A stretch of 64,000 bases of DNA, taken from Loripinus fragilis (taxonomy: Eukaryota; Mollusca; Bivalvia; Lucinida; Lucinidae). Position 1 is the stretch's first letter. Every line of letters begins with the position of its first letter. The stretch is taken from assembly GCA_964019695.1 (NCBI GenBank), contig OZ026524.1:31803664-31867663 (forward strand), read 5' to 3'. Position numbers and translations under genes: made by a program. Shown here in pieces: positions 1-13,007 of the stretch. The notes below the pieces were generated by a model. The model saw only the letters and a list, made by a program, of their open reading frames with translations, made no database searches and was not told where the DNA came from.

Positions 1-2398
1 TCGTGTAGCTAGACTGTCTATTAGTTTAGCTACACTGTCTAATAGTGTTCCTAGACTGTCTATTAGTGTAGCTAGATTGTCTATCAATATAGCTACACTG
101 TCTATTAGTTTTCCTATTCTGTCTGTTAGTGTAGCTTGACTGTCTACTAGTGTAGCTACATTGTCTATTAGTGTTCCTAGACTGTCTATAAGTGTAGCTA
201 GACTGTCTATTAGAGTAGCTAGATTGTCTATCAATATAGCTACACTGTCTATTAGTTTTCCTATACTGTATGTTAGTGTAGCTATACTGTCTACTAGTGT
301 AGCTACATTGTCTATTGATGTTCCTAGACTGTCCGTTAGTGTAGCTAGATTGTCTATCAATGTAGCTACACTGTCTATAAGTTTTCTTATAATGTCTGTT
401 AGAGTAGCTACACTGTCTATTTGTTTTCATCGACGGTCTATTAGTTAGCTAAACTGTCTATTAGAGTTCATAGACTGTCTGTTAGTGTAGCTAGACTGTC
501 TATTAGTGTAGCTACACTGTCTAATAGTGTTCCTAGACTGTCTATTAGTGTAGCTAGACTGTCTACTAGTGTAGCTACACTGTCTTATAGTGTTCCTAGA
601 CTGTCTATTAGTGTAGCTAGACTGTCTATTAGTGTAGCAACACTGTGTAATAGTGTTCCTAGACTGTCTATTAGTGTAGCTAGACTGTCTATTAGAGTAG
701 CTACACTGTCTAATAGTGTTCCTAGACTGTCTATTAGTGTAGCTTCACTGTCTAATAGTGTTCCTAGACTGTCTGTTAGCGTAACTAGATTGTTTATCAA
801 TGTAGCTACACTGTCTATTTGTTTTCATAGACGGTCTATTAGAGAAGCTACACTGTCTATAAGTGTTCATAGACTGTCTGTTAGTGTAGCTAGACTGTCT
901 ATTAATGTAGCTACACTGTCTTATAGTGTTCCTAGCTGTCTATTAGTGTAGCTAGATTGTCTATTAGTGTAGCTACAATGTCCTCTAGTGTTCCTAGACT
1001 GTCTATTAGTGTAGCTAGACTGTCTATTAGTGTAGCTACACTGTCTATTAGTGTTCATAGACTGTCTGTTAGTGTAACTAGACTGTCTATTAGTGTAGCT
1101 ACACTGTCTTATAGTGTTCCTAGACTGTCTATTAGTGTAGCTAGATTGTCTATTAGTGTAGCTACACTGTCTTATAGTGTTCCTAGACTGTCTACTAGTG
1201 TAGCTAGACTGTCTATCAATATAGCTACACTGTCTATTAGTTTTTATAGACGGTCTGTAAGTGTAGCTAGACTGTCTACTAGTGTAGCTACATTGTCTAT
1301 TGATGTTCCTAGAATGTCCGTTAGTGAAGCTAGATTGTCTATCAATGTAGCTACACTGTCTATTAGTTTTCTTATACTGTCTGTTAGAGTAGCTACACTG
1401 TCTATTAGTGTTCATAGACTGTCTGTTAGTGTAGCTAAACTGTCTATCAGTGTAGCTACACTGTCTAATAGTGTTCCTAGACTGTCTATTAGTGTAGCTA
1501 GGTTGTCTATTAGTGTAGCTACACTGTCTAAAAGTGTTCCTAGACTGTCTACTAGTGTAGCTAGACTGTCTATTAGTGTAGCTACACTGTCTAATTGTGT
1601 TCCTAGACTGTCTATTAGTGTAGCTAGATTGTGTATCAATATAGCTACACTGCCTATTAGTTTTCATAGACGGATTGTTAGTGTAGCTAGACTGTCTACT
1701 AGTGTAGCTACATTGTCTATTGATGTTCCTATACTGTCCGTTAGTTTAGCTAGATTGTCTATCAATTTAGCTACACTGTCTATTAGTTTTCTTATACTGT
1801 CTGTTAGAGTAGCTACACTGTCTATTTGTTTTCATCGACGGATTATTAGTTAGCTTCACTGTCTATGAGAGTTCATAGACTGTCTGTTAGTGTAGCTAGA
1901 CTGTCTATTAGAGTAGCTACACTGACTATTAGTGTTCATATACTGTCTGTTCGTGTAGCTAGACTGTCTATTAGTTTAGCTACACTGTCTAATAGTGTTC
2001 CTAGACTGTCTATTAGTGTAGCTAGATTGTCTATCAATATAGCTACACTGTCTATTAGTTTTCCTATTCTGTCTGTTAGTGTAGCTTGACTGTCTACTAG
2101 TGTAGCTACATTGTCTATTAGTGTTCCTAGACTGTCTATAAGTGTAGCTAGACTGTCTATTAGAGTAGCTAGATTGTCTATCAATATAGCTACACTGTCT
2201 ATTAGTTTTCCTATACTGTATGTTAGTGTAGCTATACTGTCTACTAGTGTAGCTACATTGTCTATTGATGTTCCTAGACTGTCCGTTAGTGTAGCTAGAT
2301 TGTCTATCAATGTAGCTACACTGTCTATAAGTTTTCTTATAATGTCTGTTAGAGTAGCTACACTGTCTATTTGTTTTCATCGACGGTCTATTAGTTAG
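1..2398 (+). repeat. Left-edge region with a 1,950-bp offset direct repeat
   Basis: Bases 1 to about 720 match 1951 to about 2670 in the same orientation and are essentially identical over the first 440 bases, including unusual monomers such as AGTTTAGC at the start. Phase-shift monomers close units near 448, 1853 and 2398. After about 735/2685 the two copies diverge: one enters the GTTAGCGTAAC marker block, the other stays in trimer filler. The window edge truncates the left copy. Confidence 0.85.
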
Positions 2399-4136
2399 CT
2401 ACACTGTCTATTAGAGTTCATAGACTGTCTGTTAGTGTAGCTAGACTGTCTATTAGTGTAGCTACACTGTCTAATAGTGTTCCTAGACTGTCTATTAGTG
2501 TAGCTAGACTGTCTACTAGTGTAGCTACACTGTCTTATAGTGTTCCTAGACTGTATATTAGTGTAGCTAGACTGTCTATTAGTGTAGCTACACTGTCTAA
2601 TAGTGTTCCTAGACTGTCTATTAGTGTAGCTAGACTGTCTATTAGAGTAGCTACACTGTCTAATAGTGTTCCTAGACTGTCTATTAGTGTAGCTACACTG
2701 TCTTTTAGTGTTCCTAGACAGTCTATAAGTGTAGCTAGATTGTCTATTAGTGTAGCTACACTATCTAATAGTGTTCCTAGACTGTCTACTAGTGTAGCTA
2801 GACTGTCTATTAGAGTAGCTACACTGTCTAATAGTGTTCCTAGACTGTCTTTTAGTGTAGCTAGATTGTCTATCAATATAGCTACACTGTCTCTTAGTTT
2901 TCTAATAATGTCTCTTAGTGTAGCTACACTGTCTATTAGTGTTCATATACTGTCTGTTAGTGTAGCTAGACTGTCTACTAGTGCAGCTACATTGTCTATT
3001 GATGTTCCTAGACTGTCAGTTAGTGAAGCTAGATTGTCTATCAATGTAGCTACACTGTCTCTTAGTTTTCTTATACTGTCTGTTAGTGTAGCTACACTGT
3101 CTATTAGTGTTTATATACTGTCTGTTAGTGTAGCTAGACTGTCTATCAGTGTAGCTACACTGTCTAATAGTGTTCCTTGTCTGTCTATTAGTGTAGCTAG
3201 ATTGACTATTAGTGTAGCTACACTGTCTAATAGTGTTCATAGACTGTCTATTAGTGTAGCTAGACTGTCTACTAGTGTAGCTACACTGTCTTATAGTGTT
3301 CATAGACTGTCTTTTAGTGTAGCTAGACTGTCTATTAGTGTAGCTTCACTGTCTAATAGTGTTCCTAGACTGTCTATTAGTGTAGCTAGACTGTCTATAA
3401 GAGTAGCTACACTGTCTAATAGTGTTCCTAGACTGTCTATTAGTGTAGTTACACTGTCTAATAGTGTTCCTACACTTCTGTTAGCGTAACTAGATTGTTT
3501 ATCAATGTAACTACACTGTCTATTTGTTTTCATAGACGGTCTATAAGAGAAGCTACACTGTCTATTAGTGTTCATTGACTGTCCGTTAGTGTAGCTTCAC
3601 TGTCTATTAATATAGCTACACTGTCTTATAGTGTTCTAGACTGTCTATTAGTGTAGCTAGATTGTCTATTAGTGTAGCTACACTGACTTTTAGTGTTCAT
3701 AGACTGTCTGTTAGTGTAGCTAGACTGTCTATTAGTGTAGCTACACTGTCTTATAGTGTTCCTAGACTGTCTATTAGTGTAGCTAGATTGTCTATTAGTG
3801 TAGCTACACTATCTAATAGTGTTCCTAGACTGTCTACTAGTGTAGCTAGACTGTCTATTAGAGTAGCTACACTGTCTAATAGTGTTCCTAGACTGTCTTT
3901 TAGTGTAGCTAGATTGTCTATCAATATAGCTACACTGTCTATTAGTTTTCATAGACGGTCTGTTAGTGTAGCTAGACTGTCTACTAGTGTAGCTACATTG
4001 TCTATTGATGTTCTCAGACCGTCCGTTAGTGTAGCTAGATTGTCTATCAATGTAGCTACACTGTCTATTAGTTTTCTTATACTGTCTGTTAGAGTAGCTA
4101 CACTGTCTTTTTGTTTTCATCGACGGTCTATTAGTT
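2399..4136 (+). repeat. Higher-order unit of about 1.74 kb
   Basis: Trimer filler, a closing-block-like segment without the phase-shift end (about 2860-3100), more filler, a marker block (about 3480-3560) and a closing block ending near 4131. A one-base deletion near 3476 (CCTACACTTCTG where CACTGTCTG is expected) breaks the forward phase. A short monomer near 3631 reads GTTCTAGAC with one C missing. The closing monomer is a variant, AGTTATTTACAC. Confidence 0.7.
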
Positions 4137-5627
4137 ATTTACACTGTCTATTAGAGTTCATAGACTGTCTGTTAGTGTAGCTAGACTGTCTATTAGTGTA
4201 GCTACACTGTCTAATAGTGTTCCTAGACTGTCTATTAGTGAAGCTAGACTGTCTACTAGTGTAGCTACACTGTCTTATAGTGTTCCTAGACTGTCTATTA
4301 GTGTAGCTAGACTGTCTATTAGTGTAGCTACACTGTCTAATAGTGTTCCTAGACTGTCTATTAGTGTAGCTAGACTGTCTATAAGAGTAGCTACACTGTC
4401 TAATAGTGTTCCTAGACTGTCTATTAGTGTAGCTACACTGTCTAATAGTGTTCCTAGACTGTCTCTTAGCGTAACTAGATTGTTTATCAATGTAGCTACC
4501 CTGTCTATTTGTTTTCAAAGACGGTCTATAAGAGAAGCTACACTGTCTATTAGTGTTCATAGACTGTCTGTTAGTGTAGCTACACTGTCTATTAATGTAG
4601 CTACACTGTCTTATAGTGTTCTAGACTGTCTATTAGTGTAGCTAGATTGTCTATTAGTGTAGCTACACTGTCTTATAGTGTTCCTAGACTGTCTATTAGT
4701 GTAGCTAGACTGTCTATTAGTGTAGCTACACTGTCGTTTAGTGTTCATAGACTGTCTGTTAGTGTAGCTAGACTGTCTATTAGTGTAGCTACACTGTCTT
4801 ATAGTGTTCCTAGACTGTCTATTAGTGTAGCTAGATTGTCTATTAGTGTAGCTACACTATCTAATAGTGTTCCTAGACTGTCTACTAGTGTAGCTAGACT
4901 GTCAATTAGAGTAGCTACACTGTCTAATAGTGTTCCTAGACTGTCTTTTAGTGTAGCTAGATTGTCTATCAATATAGCTACACTGTCTATTAATTTTCAT
5001 AGACGGTCTGTTAGTGTAGCTAGACTGTCTACTAGTGTAGCTACATTGTCTATTGATGTTCCTAGACTGTCCGTTAGTGAAGCTAGATTGTCTATCAATG
5101 TAGCTACACTGTCTCTTAGTTTTCTTATACTGTCTGTTAGTGTAGCTACACTGTCTTTAAGTGTTCATATACTGTCTGATAGTGTAGCTAGACTGTCTAT
5201 CAGTGTAGCTACACTGTCTAATAGTGTTCCTAGACTGTCTATTAGTGTAGCTAGATTGTCTATCAATATAGCTACACTGTCTATTAGTTTTCCTATACTG
5301 TCTGTTAGTGTAGATAGACTGTCTACTAGTGTAGCTACATTGTCTATTAGTGTTCCTAGACTGTCTATTAGTATAGCTAGACTGTCTAGTAGAGTAGCTA
5401 GATTGTCTATCAATATAGCTACACTGTCTATTAGTTTTCCTATACTGTATGCTAGTGTAGCTAGACTGTCTACTAGTGTAGCTACATGGTCTATTGATGT
5501 TCCTAGACTATCCGTTAGTGTAGCTAGATTGTCTATCAATGTAGCTACACTGTCTATTAGTTTTCTTATGCTGTCTGTTAGAGTAGCTACACTGTCTATT
5601 TGTTTTCATCGACGGATTATTAGTTAG
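4137..5627 (+). repeat. 1,489-bp higher-order unit, copy 1
   Basis: Matches the following unit at an offset of exactly 1,489 bp at several internal landmarks (4275 and 5764, 5165 and 6654). 1,489 equals 71 monomers minus two bases, which the 20-bp closing monomer and a GTTCTAGAC monomer (one C lost, near 4617) account for. The same unit appears again near 13.0-14.5 and 23.2-24.7 kb. It ends with the CGGATTATTAGTTAG variant. Confidence 0.8.
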
Positions 5628-7116
5628 CTTCACTGTCTATTAGAGTTCATAGACTGTCTGTTAGTGTAGCTAGACTGTCTATTAGTGTAGCTACACTGTC
5701 ATATAGTGTTCCTAGACTGTCTATTAGTGTAGCTAGACTGTCTACTAGTGTAGCTACACTGTCTTATAGTGTTCCTAGACTGTCTATTAGTGTAGCTAGA
5801 CTGTCTATTAGTGTAGCTACACTGTCTAATAGTGTTCCTAGACTGTCTATTAGTGTAGCTAGACTGTCTATTAGAGTAGCTACATTGTCTAATAGTGTTC
5901 CTAGACTGTCTATTAGTGTAGCTACACTGTCTAATAGTGTTCCAAAACTGTCTGTTAGCGTAACTAGATTGTTTATCAATGTAGCTACCCTGTCTATTTG
6001 TTTTCAAAGACGGTCTATAAGAGAAGCTACACTGTCTATTAGTGTTCATAAACTGTATGTTAGTGTAGCTAAACTGTCTATTAATGTAGCTACACTGTCT
6101 TATAGTGTTCTAGACTGTCTATTAGTGTAGCTAGATTGTCTATTAGTGTAGCTACACTGTCTTATAGTGTTCCTAGACTGTCTATTAGTGTAGCTAGGCT
6201 GTCTATTAGTGTAGCTACACTGTCGTTTAGTGTTCATAGACTGTCTGTTAGTGTAGCTAGACTGTCTATTAGTGTAGCTACACTGTCTTATAGTGTTCCT
6301 AGACTGTCTATTAGTGTAGCTAGATTGTCTATTAGTGTAGCCACACTATCTAATAGTGTTCCTAGACTGTCTACTTGTGTAGCTAGACTGTCAATTAGAG
6401 TAGCTACACTGTCTAATAGTGTTCCTACACTGTCTTTTAGTGTAGCTAGATTGTCTATCAATATAGCTACACTGTCTATTAGTTTTCCTATACTGTATGC
6501 TAGTGTAGCTAGACTGTCTACTAGTGTAGCTACATTGTCTATTGATGTTCCTAGACTGTCCGTTAGTGAAGCTAGATTGGCTATCAATGTAGCTACACTG
6601 TAACTTAGTTTTCTTATACTGTCTGTTAGTGTAGCTACACTGTCTTTAAGTGTTCATATACTGTCTGTTAGTGTAGCTAGACTGTCTATCAGTGTAGCTA
6701 CACTGTCTAATAGTGTTCCTAGACTGTGTATTAGTGTAGCTAGATTGTCTATCAATATAGCTACACTGTCTATTAGTTTTCCTATACTGTCTGTTAGTGT
6801 AGCTAGACTGTCTACTAGTGTAGCTACATTGTCTATTAGTGTTCCTAGACTGTCTATTAGTATAGCTGGACTGTCTAGTAGAGTAGCTAGATTGTCTATC
6901 AATATAGCTACACTGTCTATTAGTTTTCCTATACTGTATGCTAGTGTAGCTAGACTGTCTACTAGTGTAGCTACATGGTCTATTGATGTTCCTAGACTAT
7001 CCGTTAGTGTAGCTAGATTGTCTATCAATGTAGCTACACTGTCTATTAGTTTTCTTATACTGTCTGTTAGAGTAGCTACACTGTCTATTTGTTTTCATCG
7101 ACGGATTAATAGTTAG
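5628..7116 (+). repeat. 1,489-bp higher-order unit, copy 2 (tandem)
   Basis: Direct tandem copy of the preceding unit. A local difference sits near 6480-6600: the segment uses TTTTCCTATACTGTATGC where copy 1 has TTTTCATAGACGG, and a TAA appears near 6601 (CTGTAACTTAG). The mosaic suggests conversion from the neighbouring closing block. Confidence 0.75.
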
Positions 7117-8375
7117 CTTCACTGTCTATTAGAGTTCATAGACTGTCTGTTATTGTAGCTAGACTGTCTATTAGTGTAGCTACACTGTCTAATAGTGTTC
7201 CTAGACTGTCTATTAGTGTAGCTACACTGTCTAATAGTGATCCTAGACTGTCTGTTAGCTTAACTAGATTGTTTATCAATGTAGCTACACTGTCTATTTG
7301 TTTTCATAGACGGTCTATTAGAGAAGCTACACTGTCTATAAGTGTTCATAGACTGTCTGTTATTGTAGCTAGACTGTCTATTAATGTAGCTACACTGTCT
7401 TATAGTGTTCCTAGACTGTCTATTAGTGTAGCTAGATTGTCTATTAGTGTAGCTACAATGTCATATAGTGTTCCTAGACTGTCTATTAGTGTAGCTAGAC
7501 TGTCTATTAGTGTAGCTAGACTGTCTATTAGTGTTCATAGACTGTCTGTTAGTGTAGCTAGACTGTCTATTAGTGTAGCTACACTGTCTTATAGTGTTCC
7601 TAGACTGTCTATTAGTGTAGCTAGATTGTCTATTAGTGTAGCTACACTGTCTAATAGTGTTCCTAGACTGTCTACTAGTGTAGCTAGACTGTCTATCAAT
7701 ATAGCTACACTGTCTATTAGTTTTTATAGACGGTCTGTTAGTGTAGCTAGACTGTCTACTAGTGTAGCTACATTGTCTATTGATGTTCCTAGACTGTCCG
7801 TTAATGAAGCTAGATTGTCTATCAATGTAGCTACACTGTCTATTAGTTTTCTTATACTGTCTGTTAGAGTAGCTACACTGTCTATTAGTGTTCATAGACT
7901 GTCTGTTAGTGTAGCTAAACTGTCTATCAGTGTAGCTACACTGTCTAGTAGTGTTCCTAGACTGTCTATTAGTGTAGCTAGGTTGTCTATTAGTGTAGCT
8001 ACACTGTCTAATAGTGTTCCTAGACTGTCTATTAGTGTAGCTACATTGTCTAATAGTGTTCCTAGACTGTCTACTAGTGTAGCCAGACTGTCTTTTAGTG
8101 TAGCTACACTCTCTAATTGTGTTCCTAGACTGTCTATTAGTGTAGCTAGATTGTGTATCAATATAGCTACACTGTCTATTAGTTTTCATAGACGGTCTGT
8201 TAGTGTTGCTAGACTGTCTACTAGAGTAGCTACATTGTCTATTGATGTTCCTAGACTGTCCGTTAGTGTAGCTAGAATGTCTATCAATGTAGCTATACTG
8301 TCTATTAGTTTTCTTATACTGTCTGTTAGAGTAGCTACACTGTCTATTTGTTTTCATCGACGGATTATTAGTTAG
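7117..8375 (+). repeat. Higher-order unit with TTTTTATAGACGG subtype
   Basis: Contains marker block (7269), filler, and two closing-type segments, the first of the TTTTTATAGACGG subtype near 7720. It resembles 790-1853 in monomer order, so it is a dispersed copy of that unit. Confidence 0.7.
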
Positions 8376-8983
8376 CTTCACTGTCTATTAGAGTTCATAG
8401 ACTGTCTGTTAGTGTAGCTAGACTGTCTATAAGAGTAGCTACACTGACTATTAGTGTTCATATACTGTCTGTTCGTGTAGCTAGACTGTCTATTAGTGTA
8501 GCTACACTGTCTGTTAGTGTAGCTAAACTGTCTATCAGTGTAGCTACACTGTCTAGTAGTGATCCTAGACTGTCTTTTAGTGTAGCTAGGTTGTCTATTA
8601 GTGTAGCTACACTGTCTAATAGTGTTCCTAGACTGTCTATTAGTGTAGCTACATTGTCTAATAGTGTTCCTAGACTGTCTACTAGTGTAGCTAGACTGTC
8701 TATTAGTGTAGCTACACTGTCTAATTGTGTTCCTAGACTGTCTATTAGTCTAGCTAGATTGTGTATCAATATAGCTACACTGTCTATTAGTTTTCATAGA
8801 CGGTCTGTTAGTGTTGCTAGACTGTCTACTAGTGTAGCTACATTGTCTATTGATGTTCCTAGACTGTCCGTTAGTGTAGCTAGAATGTCTATCAATGTAG
8901 CTATACTGTCTATTAGTTTTCTTATACTGTCTGTTAGAGTAGCTACACTGTCTATTTGTTTTCATCGACAGATTATTAGTTAG
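8376..8983 (+). repeat. 608-bp local tandem copy
   Basis: Landmarks 8161 and 8769, and the unit ends 8375 and 8983, are each 608 bp apart. 608 equals 29 monomers minus the single base missing from the 20-bp closing monomer. This is a short unequal-exchange product of the end of the preceding unit. Confidence 0.75.
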
Positions 8984-10836
8984 CTTCACTGTCTATTAGA
9001 GTTCATAGACTGTCTGTTAGTGTAGCTAGACTGTCTATAAGAGTAGCTACACTGACTATTAGTGTTCATATACTGTCTGTTCGTGTAGCTAGACTGTCTA
9101 AAAGTGTTCCTAGACTGTCTATTAGTGTAGCTACACTGTCTAATAGTGTTCCTAGACTGTCTATTAGTGTAGCTAGATTGTCTATCAATATAGCTACACT
9201 GTCTATTAGTTTTCCTATACTGTCTGTTAGTGTAGCTTGACTGTCTACTAGTGTAGCTACATTGTCTATTAGTGTTCCTAGACTGTCTATAAGTGTAGCT
9301 AGACTGTCTATTAGAGTAGCTAGATTGTCTATCAATATAGCTACACTGTCTATTAGTTTTCCTATACTGTATGTTAGTGTAGCTAGACTGTCTACTAGTG
9401 TAGCTACATTGTCTATTGATGTTCCTAGACTGTCCGTTAGTGTAGCTAGATTGTCTATCAATGTAGCTACACTGTCTATAAGTTTTCTTATACTGTCTGT
9501 TAGAGTAGCTACACTGTCTATTAGTGTTCATCGACGGTCTATTAGTTAGCTACACTGTCTATTAGAGTTCATAGAATGTCTGTTAGTGTAGCTAGACTGT
9601 CTATTAGTGTAGCTACACTGTCTAATAGTGTTCCTAGACTGTCTATTAGTGTAGCTAGACTGTCTACTAGTGTAGCTAAACTGTCTTATAGTGTTCCTAG
9701 ACTGTCTATTAGTGTAGCTAGACTGTCTATTAGTGTAGCTACACTGTCTAATAGTGTTCCTAGACTGTCTATTAGTGTAGCTAGACTGTCTATTAGAGTA
9801 GCTACACTGTCTAATAGTGTTCCTACACTTTCTATTAGTGTAGCTACACTGTCTGAAAGTGTTCCTAGACTGTCTATTAGTGTAGCTAGATTGTCTATTA
9901 GTGTAGCTACACTATCTAATAGTGTTCCTAGACTGTCTACTAGTGTAGCTAGACTGTCTATTAGAGTAGCTACACTGTCTAATAGTGTTCCTAGACTGTC
10001 TTTTAGTGTAGCTAGATTGTCTATCAATATAGCTACACTGTCTATTAGTTTTCATAGACGGTCTGTTAGTGTAGCTAGACTGTCTACTAGTGTAGCTACA
10101 ATGTCTATTGATGTTCCTAGACTGTCCGTTAGTGAAGCTAGATTGTCTATCAATGTAGCTAAACTGTCTCTAAGTTATCTTATACTGTCTGTTAGTGTAG
10201 CTACACTGTCTTTTAGTGTTCATATACTGTCTGTTAGTGTAGCTAGACTGTCTATCAGTGTAGCTACACTGTCTAATAGTGTTCCTAGACTGTCTATTAG
10301 TGTAGCTAGATTGTCTATCAATATAGCTACACTGTCTATTAGTTTTCTTATACTGTCTGTTAGTGTAGCTACACTGTCTTTTAGTGTTCATATACTGTCT
10401 GTTAGTGTAGCTAGACTGTCTATCAGTGTAGCTACACTGTCTAATAGTGTTCCTAGACTGTCTATTAGTGTAGCTAGATTGTCTATCAATATAGCTACAC
10501 TGTCTATTAGTTTTCCTATACTGTCTGTTAGTGTAGCTAGACTGTCTACTAGTGTAGCTACATTGTTTATTAGTGTTCCTAGACTGTCTATTAGTATAGC
10601 TAGACTGTCTAGTAGAGTAACTAGATTGTCTATCAATATAGCTACACTGTCTATTTGTTTTCCTATACTGTATGCTAGTGTAGCTAGACTGTGTACTAGT
10701 GTAGCTACATGGTCTATTGATGTTCCTAGACTATCCGTTAGTGTAGCTAGATTGTCTATCAATGTAGCTACACTGTCTATTAGTTTTCTTATACTGTCTG
10801 TTAGAGTAGCTACACTGTCTATTTGTTTTCATCGAC
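8984..10836 (+). repeat. Mixed higher-order segment leading into the 10.28-kb super-repeat
   Basis: 8984-9549 resembles the 1951-2398 segment and closes with ATTAGTGTTCATCGACGG, where most units have TTTGTTTTC. 9550-10020 is trimer filler. From about 10150 the sequence matches the ends of the 2,471-bp units (offset 10,276 to about 20,430-21,112). It carries an extra internal duplication of the TTAGTGTTCATATACTG segment at 10,180-10,400. Confidence 0.7.
9590..10020 (+). repeat. Representative tract of the 63-bp trimer (three-monomer unit)
   Basis: Here the array shows its second level clearly: monomers cycle in threes, with the variable parts ending GTAGCTACA, GTTCCTAGA and GTAGCTAGA. In the open forward frame the heptads end SVAT, SVPR and SVAR. 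This trimer is the default filler between the diagnostic blocks throughout the window. Departures inside this tract include AGAGTA and GAAAGT substitutions and a CTTATA-type middle monomer. Confidence 0.9.
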
Positions 10837-12577
10837 GGATTATTAGTTAGCTTCACTGTCTTTTAGAGTTCATAGACTGTCTGTTAGTGTAGCTAGACTG
10901 TCTATTAGTGTGGCTACACTGTCTAATAGTGTTCCTAGACTGTCTATTAGTGTAGCTAGACTGTCTACTAGTGTAGCTACACTGTCTTATAGTGTTCCCA
11001 GACTGTCTATTAGTGTAGCTAGACTGTCTATTAGTGTAGCTACACTGTCTACTAGTGTTCCTAGACTGTCTATTAGTGTAGCTACACTGTCGATTAGAGT
11101 AGCTACACTGTCTAATAGTGTTCCTAAACTGTCTATTAGTGTAGCTACACTGTCTAATAGTGTTCCTAGACTGTCTGCTAGCGTAACTAGATCAATTATC
11201 AATGTAGCTAGACTGTCTATAACTGTTCATAGACTGTCTGTTAGTGTAGCTAGACTGTCTATTAATGTAGCTACACTGTCTTAAAGTGTTCCTAGACTGT
11301 CTATTAGTGTAGCTAGATTGTCTATTAGTGTAGCTACAATGTCTTATAGTGTTCCTAGACTGTCTATTAGTGTAGCTAGACTTTCTATTAGTGTTCATAG
11401 ACTGTCTGTTAGTGTAGCTAGACTGTGTATTAGTGTAGCTACACTGTCTTATAATGTTCCTAGACTGTCTATTAGCGTAGTTAGATTGTCTATTAGTGGA
11501 GCTACACTGTCTAATAGTGTTCCTAGACTGTCTACTAGTGTAGCTAGACTGTCTATCAATATAGCTACACTGTCTATTAGTTTTTATAGACGGTCTGTTA
11601 GTGTAGCTAGACTGTCTACTAGTGTAGCTTTATTGTCTATTGGTATTCCTAAACTGTCCGTTAGTGAAGCTAGATTGTCTATCAATGTAGATACACTGTC
11701 TATTAGTTTTCTTATACTGTCTGTTAGAGTAGCTACACTGTCTATTAGTGTGCATAGACTGTCTGTTAGTGTAGCTAAACTGTCTATCAGTGTAGCTACA
11801 CTGTCTAATAGTGTTCCTAGACTGTCTATTAGTGTAGATAGGTTGTCTATTAGTGTAGCTACACTGTCTAATAGTGTTCCTAGACTGTCTATTAGTGTAG
11901 CTACATTGTCTAATAGTGTTCCTAGACTGTCTACTAGTGTAGCTAGACTGTCTATTAGTGTAGCTACACTGTCTAATTGTGTTTCTAGACTGTCTATTAG
12001 TGTAGCTAGATTGTGTATCAATATAGCTACACTGCCTATTAGTTTTCATAGACGGTCTGTTAGTGTAGCTAGACTGTCTACTACTTTAGCTACATTGTCT
12101 ATTGATGTTCCTAGACTGTCCGTTAGTGTAGCTAGATTGTCTATCAATGTAGCTACACTGTCTTTTAATTTTCTTATACTGTCTGTTAGAGTAGCTACAC
12201 TGACTAATAGTGTTCTTATACTGTATGTTCGTGTAGCTAGACTGTCTATAAGTGTAGCTACACTGTCTAATAGTGTTCCTAGACTGTCTATTAGTGTAGC
12301 TAGATTGTCTATCAATATAGCTACACTGTCTTTTAGTTTTCCTATACTGTCTGTTAGTGTAGCTTGGCTGTCTACTTGTGTAGCTACATTGTCTATTAGT
12401 GTTCCTAGACTGTCTATTAGTGTAGCTAGACTGTCTATTTGAGTAGCTAGATTGTCTATCAATATAGCTACACTGTCTATTAGTTTTCCTATACTGTATA
12501 TTAGTGTAGGTAGACTATCTACTAGTGTAGCTACATTGTCTATTGATGTTCCTAGACTGTCCGTTAGTGTAGCTAGA

Positions 12578-12592
12578 TTGTCTATAGCTAGA
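12578..12592 (+). repeat. 15-bp truncated monomer (6-bp deletion), lineage marker
   Basis: TTGTCTATAGCTAGA lacks six bases of the monomer. The same marker is at 17324-17338, 19795-19809, 22854-22868 and 27609-27623 and was not seen elsewhere. It tags the A and B segments of the super-repeat. Confidence 0.85.
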
Positions 12593-12778
12593 TTTTCTAC
12601 TAGAGTAGCTACACTGTCTTATAGTGTTACTAGACTGTCTATTAGTGTAGCTAGACTGTCTATTAGTGTAGCTACACTGTCTAATAGTGTTCCTAGACTG
12701 TTTATTAGTGTAGCTAGACTGTCTATTAGAGTAGCTACACTGTCTTATAGTGTTCCTAGACTGTCTATTAGTGTAGCT

Positions 12779-13006
12779 AGATTGTCTATCAATATAGCTA
12801 CACTGTCTATTAGTTTTCATAGACGGTCTGTTAGTATAGCTAGACTGTCTACTAGTGTAGCTACATTGTCTATTGATGTTCCTAGACTGTCCGTTAGTGT
12901 AGCTAGAATGTGTATCAATGTAGCTACACTGTCTATTAGTTTTCTTATACTGTCTGTTAGAGTAGCTACACTGTCTTTTTGTTTTCATCGACGGTCTATT
13001 AGTTAG
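12779..13006 (+). repeat. Representative diagnostic closing block of the higher-order unit
   Basis: A block of about ten distinctive monomers closes most higher-order units. In order it has ATCAATATAGC, TTTTCATAGACGG (or TTTTCCTATA), ACTAGTGTAGC, ATTGATGTTCC, TCCGTTAGTG, ATCAATGTAGC, TTTTCTTATA, GTTAGAGTAGC and TTTGTTTTCATCGACGG, and it ends in a 20-bp monomer reading ATTAGTTAGC. The same order recurs near 448, 1853, 2398, 5627, 7116, 8375, 8983, 10850, 13006, 14495, 18655, 21126, 23228, 24717, 30159, 31229, 35341, 38867, 40210, 42665, 44342, 48392, 48849, 49669, 51450, 52144, 54200, 55257, 55592, 56619, 57931, 60773 and 63417. Confidence 0.85.
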
Positions 13007-13007
13007 C
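12988..13007 (+). repeat. Representative 20-bp phase-shifting monomer (TAG-carrying)
   Basis: The monomer that follows CATCGA reads CGGTCTATTAGTTAGCTA. The consensus AGTGTAGC has lost one G and become AGTTAGC, so this monomer is 20 bp. The deletion moves the reading phase by one base and puts TAG in the otherwise open forward frame. The same one-base-short monomer occurs at nearly every unit end listed for the closing block, so the deletion was inherited with the higher-order unit and not acquired repeatedly. Variants are ATTATTAGTTAG (CGGATTATT type) in the left half, AGTTATTT near 4131, and ATTTAG near 63796. Confidence 0.85.

Noticed and set aside
5165..5539. Reverse frame with leucine-spaced LATLIDS heptads as a coiled-coil or tail-fibre protein
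   Set aside because: It overlaps two other open frames over the same bases and is a third reading of the same monomer. No sign of selection.
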